DNA of 16,840 nt from Merdivivens faecigallinarum (GTDB lineage Bacteria; Bacteroidota; Bacteroidia; Bacteroidales; UBA932). The stretch is taken from positions 1-16,840 of the forward strand of contig JADILY010000118.1 of assembly GCA_017695055.1 (NCBI GenBank), written 5' to 3'. Positions 13,237-16,840 of this stretch are shown in pieces (within the stretch, counting starts at the first letter, position 1; every line of letters begins with the position of its first letter). The translations under genes and the position numbers were made by a program. A model generated the notes under the pieces. The model worked only from the letters and a program-made list of their open reading frames with translations. It had not been told where the DNA came from and made no database searches.

Positions 13237-13722
13237 ATGATAATCGCAAGCATAATAGCGGTAATATTCGGAGTGGCCGGGATTGCTGGATGCATACTGC
13301 CTGCCATTCCCGGCCCTCCGTTAAGCTGGCTCGGACTGCTGCTCCTCTATTTCTGGGGCGGTACGAACGGCAAAGGGGATGAAATGTCCCTGACACTGCT
13401 GCTTGTCATGCTTGCACTTACACTTGCCGTGACCGTTCTCGATTACATCATTCCGGCAAAACTGACAAAAGCCACAGGAGGCTCGGATGCAGCCGCCCGC
13501 GGCGCCATGGCCGGACTGCTGATAGGGATAATCTTCACTCCGATAGGAATGCTTCTCGGAACATTCCTCGGAGCCCTCGTCGCAGAAGCGCATTATACCG
13601 AAAAGCCGCTTTCACGATGCGTGTCAGCGGCTTTTGGTACATTTTTGGGGACTATGGTCGGAACCGGACTGAAACTCATGGTTTCAATTGCGATTCTCGT
13701 CTATATAATCATCTACCTATAA
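13237..13722 (+). CDS. DUF456 family small membrane protein
   Basis: The ATG at 13237 follows the pepP stop by 8 bases and gives 161 residues. The frame is open further upstream to 13156, but that would overlap pepP and add a charged, unconserved segment. The protein is very hydrophobic, with an estimated four or five membrane segments (about residues 1-20, 28-41, 51-72, 90-116 and 130-160). A proline/glycine-rich motif GCILPAIPGPPLSWLGLLL (residues 18-36) and glycine-rich GAMAGLLIGIIFTPIGMLLG (89-108) match the DUF456 family as I know it. Function is unknown. The Gly-zipper-like helices suggest tight packing or oligomerisation. Position after pepP suggests co-transcription, not necessarily shared function. 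Confidence 0.85.
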   Translation: MIIASIIAVIFGVAGIAGCILPAIPGPPLSWLGLLLLYFWGGTNGKGDEMSLTLLLVMLALTLAVTVLDYIIPAKLTKATGGSDAAARGAMAGLLIGIIFTPIGMLLGTFLGALVAEAHYTEKPLSRCVSAAFGTFLGTMVGTGLKLMVSIAILVYIIIYL

Positions 13723-13811
13723 TCCCATTACCTCAAAAATCCTTCACGCAGCGCGTACCGGCAGGGACAGTACGGCCGAAAGGAAATGATATTATATGTG
13801 AAAAATTTTCA
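13723..13811. other. Convergent intergenic gap between the DUF456 gene and hemW
   Basis: These 89 bases separate two convergent genes. There is a 5-bp CGTAC/GTACG inverted repeat near 13756-13775 and a short TGAAAAATTTTCA near-palindrome around 13799-13811, but no stem with a T tract good enough to call a terminator. I see no gene here. Confidence 0.4.
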
Positions 13812-14921
13812 TCACAGCAGTTTTTCTATTATATATTCTGAAATAAAAAGTTTGTCGTCGGGAATCCGGTAAAATCCGTCCGGAAGTCCGACAAGCAGTC
13901 CGTCATTCACGAGAGGGGCCGCCTTGCTTTTTTCAAGCCTCGCCCCGGAAACGCATCTCAGCCCGAGCATTATCCTCTCCTCCTCCTCTTCTTCCGGAGT
14001 AAGCAGTTCATAGCCGCCGAGGCTGTTGCCGGCGACATACGAGGCCAAATCGGGGCTGTTCCAGGAGCGCATCCTGCGGCCGTCGGGGGTTATGGAAAGC
14101 GAATGCGCCGAAGGCCCGAGCCCCAGGTAAGGTACACCTTTCCAATAAGAAGAATTGTGCCTCGAATACTTCCCCGGCCTGGCAAAATTGGAAACCTCGT
14201 ACTGCACGTATCCGGCTTCCGCAAGGGCTTTCTGCAACATGGAATACTGGCCGGCCGCCGCATCATCATCCATTCCGGCATATTTCCCTTCACGGTACAG
14301 CCCCGTCAGCGTGCTGCCGGGCTCAAGCGACATGCAATAGGCCGACACGTGCTCGGGAGCCCCTCCGGGAAGGGAAGCCGTCTTCGCAAGGGTATCCATC
14401 CAAATATCATCATCCAGCCCGGCAAAGCCGAAAATCAAGTCCACGCTTATATTGTCAAACCCGGCATCCCTCAACAAAGAATAAGCCCTGACCGCATCTT
14501 TCGAATCATGCCTGCGGTTCATCCATTTCAGAATCCTGTCATCGAAAGACTGCACTCCCATACTGACACGGTTGAAGCCCAAGCCTTTCAGTCCGTCCAG
14601 CCAATCACGGGGATTCGAGCAGACATCATCCGGATTGACCTCTATCGTAGTCTCCACAAGCCCCGACAGGTCGAAATTGTCCGCAAGGCAGACCATCATC
14701 CTTCCGAGCATTTCCAACGTGAGAAGTGAAGGGGTCCCTCCGCCGAAATACAAAGTGTCGATTCCGCCCGAAGAAGCCGCCCATGATGAGCGCAGGGCAC
14801 ATTCTTCCGAAAAAGAACTAAAAAAAGATTCGGAACCCTTACGGGAGAAGAGTTCCGAATAAAAGTCACAATAAATGCAAAAACTCCGGCAGAATGGTAT
14901 ATGGACATATATGCCTGCCAT
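13812..14921 (-). CDS. hemW: Radical SAM heme chaperone HemW (HemN-like)
   Basis: The 369-residue protein belongs to the HemN/HemW radical SAM family. The [4Fe-4S] motif CxxxCxxC is Cys11, Cys15 and Cys18, followed by DF rather than the extra Cys typical of coproporphyrinogen dehydrogenase HemN. GGGTPS (residues 60-65) is the SAM-binding Gly-rich motif, and RHNSSYW (residues 254-260) is the HNxxYW signature of HemW. These features favour HemW, which binds heme and delivers it to respiratory proteins, over true HemN. It is cytoplasmic. The gene begins 11 bases after the membrane-anchored coiled-coil gene on the same strand and is likely co-transcribed with it. A Glu run near residues 328-333 is encoded by a GAG/GAA-rich tract. 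Confidence 0.93.
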   Translation of the reverse strand: MAGIYVHIPFCRSFCIYCDFYSELFSRKGSESFFSSFSEECALRSSWAASSGGIDTLYFGGGTPSLLTLEMLGRMMVCLADNFDLSGLVETTIEVNPDDVCSNPRDWLDGLKGLGFNRVSMGVQSFDDRILKWMNRRHDSKDAVRAYSLLRDAGFDNISVDLIFGFAGLDDDIWMDTLAKTASLPGGAPEHVSAYCMSLEPGSTLTGLYREGKYAGMDDDAAAGQYSMLQKALAEAGYVQYEVSNFARPGKYSRHNSSYWKGVPYLGLGPSAHSLSITPDGRRMRSWNSPDLASYVAGNSLGGYELLTPEEEEEERIMLGLRCVSGARLEKSKAAPLVNDGLLVGLPDGFYRIPDDKLFISEYIIEKLL

Positions 14922-14932
14922 AATCCGTCATG

Positions 14933-15796
14933 CTATTTCAGAAGCATGTCCGCCGAGCCGAGAAGGGCCTCATCGGTATAGACCTCCACCGTATACACTC
15001 CTTTGCGATACTCTGTCTCTCCGCTGAAATAAATTATAATGTCAAGTTCCTCGCCGTTGTAATCCACCTCGCGGGACGACGAATAGTAAAGAGGCGTACC
15101 GTTGAAGTCGAACTGCTGGTCCACATTTTCCACCAACAGCACCCCGTCAGGATCCTTCACCCTGACATAAACACGCCTCCAGCCTTTTTCGGCAATCTCG
15201 TTCTCGACAAGGCTCAATGAAGTGCGGAGTTTTACGACACGGCTGCTCCTGTTAGTGACCGAACCGGATTTGTTAAGGCCTTCCAGAACTATTCCGCGGC
15301 CTTTGACAACCTGCCCCTGCTCCACTTTGGAAGTAAGGTCTTCAGTAACCTTGACAACCTCCTCATACTTCCGCTGGCTCTCGGCCGCCTCTTCGCGGGC
15401 CTTCGCCGCATCGGCCCTGAGCTCGATATTGAGGGTGTTGAGCGAGTCTATCTGATATATGTAATGCTTCATGATGGAACGCAAGGTCCCGAGTTCCTTC
15501 TCGTACTGCCTCATTTTCGCACGGTTGGTAGCATCGGTCTCCTGAATACGCACAATCAGCTGCTCGACTTTTTCGCGCTCCACGTCCAACTGGACGTTCA
15601 GGGTATCGTAATCAGATGTAAGGTTGGCATAATCGTTTTGCAGCTGAATCATCTCCGCCGTCAGCTGGTCCTTTTCGAGCTTGAGGTCGTTCACAAGCCC
15701 GTTGCGCTCTATCCATACGTAAGCGAGGACACCGGCGAGTATCACCGCCACGATGATAAGAGCATACATGATTTTCTTCAAATTGTTGTTCTCCAT
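14933..15796 (-). CDS. Membrane-anchored periplasmic coiled-coil protein of unknown function
   Basis: I do not recognise a named family. The ATG at 15796 gives 287 residues, MENNNLKKIM. An upstream Met at 15850 lies before the predicted promoter and is rejected. There is one membrane helix (about residues 9-28), with a positively charged N-terminal side suggesting an inside start and a periplasmic bulk. A long coiled coil follows (about residues 32-160, heptad-like Leu/Ile with Glu, Lys and Gln). The C-terminal region (about 165-287) is rich in alternating hydrophobic residues with YVRVKDPDG and GVYTVEVYTDE patterns, suggesting a beta-sandwich. The architecture suits a trimeric or dimeric envelope tether or scaffold. 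hemW follows by 11 bases. A -7 box (15820-15828) precedes it. Confidence 0.85.
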   Translation of the reverse strand: MENNNLKKIMYALIIVAVILAGVLAYVWIERNGLVNDLKLEKDQLTAEMIQLQNDYANLTSDYDTLNVQLDVEREKVEQLIVRIQETDATNRAKMRQYEKELGTLRSIMKHYIYQIDSLNTLNIELRADAAKAREEAAESQRKYEEVVKVTEDLTSKVEQGQVVKGRGIVLEGLNKSGSVTNRSSRVVKLRTSLSLVENEIAEKGWRRVYVRVKDPDGVLLVENVDQQFDFNGTPLYYSSSREVDYNGEELDIIIYFSGETEYRKGVYTVEVYTDEALLGSADMLLK

Positions 15797-15819
15797 AACC
15801 CATAATTTACGTTCTGACA

Positions 15820-15848
15820 GCAAAAGTAGAAAAAATTTATAACTTTGC
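15820..15848. promoter_or_regulatory. Symmetric divergent promoter pair
   Basis: Minus strand: TACTTTTGC (15820-15828) is the -7 box for the coiled-coil/hemW unit. Plus strand: TAACTTTGC (15840-15848) is the -7 box for the two-helix membrane protein. Both match TAnnTTTGC exactly and are separated by 11 A/T-rich bases, forming an imperfect palindrome. Each -7 box lies where the -33 element of the opposite promoter would be expected, and neither has a good TTG of its own. Predicted start sites are near 15813 (minus) and 15855 (plus). Confidence 0.65.
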
Positions 15849-15880
15849 ATGCTATTGCAAACCGTTTTAAATTTTATTGT

Positions 15881-16375
15881 ATGAGATATTTTTTAAGAGC
15901 GCTGAAATACTTCGTATACATTATTGTCCTCGCCGCGATTCTGATAGTATTGCTGGTATTGCTGCAAGGAGGCTCGTTCGACATAGACACCCTGTTCATA
16001 CAGGGCAAGCGTTCCATCTACATGATGTTGGGAATCTTCGCCGTCCTTTCTGCCATATATCCCGCCATAGGCTACCAGAAAAGGAGCATCAGCTTCGACT
16101 GCGGATGGGATGAACTTAAACCGGACCTGATTTCGGTAATGAAAGAAAGGAGGTTCAAAGTCGAAAACGACATGGGGAACATGATTACCTTCATATCTGA
16201 CGGAGGGGCGGCAAGATTCCTGCGGATGTACGAAGACAGGATTACCGTCGAAGTCACGGGAGGCGTAATGCTGCTCGAAGGACACCGGAGAAACCTTATA
16301 AGGGTCATCTACGACATAGACACGCTCCTGAAAAACAAGAAGGAAGAAAAAGATTCCGCCAGCCTTTCAGAGTAA
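15881..16375 (+). CDS. Two-helix inner-membrane protein of unknown function
   Basis: The ATG at 15881 gives 164 residues. An in-frame Met at 15845 falls inside the -7 promoter box and is rejected. There are two membrane helices (about residues 10-29 and 45-65), with a short connecting loop of about 15 residues, GSFDIDTLFIQGKRS. A cytoplasmic-looking domain of about 95 residues follows, with motifs FDCGWDELKPDLISVMKERRFKVE and RFLRMYEDRITVEVTGG and a charged, Lys/Glu-rich tail. The domain looks alpha/beta. I do not recognise the family and give no function. Its end overlaps the convergent DUF3109 gene by 9 bases. It is divergent from the coiled-coil/hemW unit through the symmetric promoter. 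Confidence 0.85.
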   Translation: MRYFLRALKYFVYIIVLAAILIVLLVLLQGGSFDIDTLFIQGKRSIYMMLGIFAVLSAIYPAIGYQKRSISFDCGWDELKPDLISVMKERRFKVENDMGNMITFISDGGAARFLRMYEDRITVEVTGGVMLLEGHRRNLIRVIYDIDTLLKNKKEEKDSASLSE

Positions 16376-16840
16376 TTTTTCCGCCTCGCAAAGAGCCTGA
16401 TAAAAATCCTTTCCGAAGACCTCCTCCAAAGGTTCCCGGAGGAATTGGTATACCTTTACCCCTTCCCGACGGCCCTTTTCAAACGCATCGGCGCATATAT
16501 GCCAGCGGTGCAGGTTCAGAGCCTTCATGCCATTCGAAAGGACAGTGACCCTGATGGGGTAAAGCCAGCAGGACACGGGCTTGCGGAAAGCGCATTTCCC
16601 TTCGCACCAGCGGCGTTCCGGAGAACAGAAGCAGGTGCCGTCAGGGGCGAAATGGGTAAAAACGCATTCCTCCGAATCCCCGATGAGCGGAGTCACCATG
16701 TCCCCGTCCTCATCGATTGTGAAAAAACCTGTTTTCCCGACAATCTCACGCCCCTCAGGCTGCATAAGATCCGAATAATCGCCGTAATGTTTTTCAAGGG
16801 CCTCCGCTTCCGAAGCCTCCAGCGGCGCCCCGCTGTCCCC
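16367..16840 (-). CDS. DUF3109 family cysteine-rich protein, C-terminal part (5' end outside window)
   Basis: The frame is open from the window edge to the TGA at 16367-16369 and gives 157 residues. It begins GDSGAPLEASEAEAL, which in DUF3109 proteins directly follows an N-terminal Cys cluster that would lie just outside the window. The visible part has many Cys residues in the spacing CFCSPERRWCEGKC...CWLYPIRV, then NLHRWHICADAFEKG. This pattern resembles YkgJ-type zinc or iron-sulfur cluster proteins. A Met exists at 16765, but the coding frame and family similarity extend upstream of it, so it is not the start. Function is unknown. Its 3' end overlaps the convergent membrane-protein gene by 9 bases. 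Confidence 0.88.
   Translation of the reverse strand, partial: GDSGAPLEASEAEALEKHYGDYSDLMQPEGREIVGKTGFFTIDEDGDMVTPLIGDSEECVFTHFAPDGTCFCSPERRWCEGKCAFRKPVSCWLYPIRVTVLSNGMKALNLHRWHICADAFEKGRREGVKVYQFLREPLEEVFGKDFYQALCEAEKLL

Noticed and set aside
12500..13396. Long open frame antisense to pepP
   Set aside because: Overlaps the catalytic domain of pepP, whose five metal ligands are intact; the antisense product has no family character.
13750..13811. Possible terminator between the DUF456 gene and hemW
   Set aside because: The best stems are only 4-6 bp and are not followed by a T tract in either direction.
15797..15850. Upstream start for the coiled-coil protein
   Set aside because: It would place the -7 promoter box inside the coding sequence and add residues unlike the rest of the protein.
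1..16840. Mobile element, phage, CRISPR, tRNA or toxin-antitoxin content
   Set aside because: No transposase, integrase, regular spacer-repeat pattern, tRNA-like fold or small paired genes were seen; intergenic gaps are short and mostly explained by promoters or the one terminator.

Overview
The window looks like an ordinary, densely packed chromosomal segment from a Bacteroidales bacterium (phylum Bacteroidota). Four things point there. Several intergenic regions carry the Bacteroidota -7 promoter box TAnnTTTG. Several proteins are typical of the group: a DUF4954 beta-helix protein, a DUF3109 protein, a lipoprotein-type prolyl oligopeptidase and a MurA with Asp in place of the catalytic Cys. 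The L2, L3, L22 and S3 sequences also have Bacteroidota character. GC content is roughly half, and ATA and AGG codons are common; I do not assign a genus. I see no transposase, phage gene, tRNA, rRNA or CRISPR array.

Layout. At the left edge (+) is the C-terminal part of a LytTR-domain regulator, followed by an orthodox water-channel aquaporin. A strong, symmetric terminator hairpin (1188-1228) separates aquaporin from a converging ribosomal-protein operon on the minus strand: rplC, rplD, rplW, rplB, rpsS, rplV, rpsC. This is the middle of the S10 cluster, but it has its own promoter directly upstream of rplC and a terminator directly after rpsC. rpsJ and rplP onward are absent. Upstream of it on the same strand is a prolyl oligopeptidase lipoprotein. 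Divergent from the peptidase is murB-murA (+), two consecutive enzymes of peptidoglycan precursor synthesis. The 3' end of murA overlaps by 30 bp the 3' end of a converging DUF4954 gene. Divergent from that is an aminopeptidase P gene followed by a small DUF456 membrane protein (+). Converging on it is a two-gene minus-strand unit: a membrane-anchored coiled-coil protein and then hemW. A compact symmetric promoter region (15820-15848) separates this unit from a + strand two-helix membrane protein. At the right edge is a truncated DUF3109 gene (-).

Themes. Most genes are housekeeping: translation, cell-wall precursors, peptide turnover, heme chaperoning. The proteins without a known function are DUF4954, DUF456, DUF3109, the coiled-coil protein and the two-helix protein. 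I did not find a clearly novel defence, mobile or biosynthetic system. The observations most worth following are the isolated S10 sub-operon, the Asp-type MurA, the symmetric divergent promoter, and the Shine-Dalgarno-like stop-codon junctions inside the ribosomal operon.
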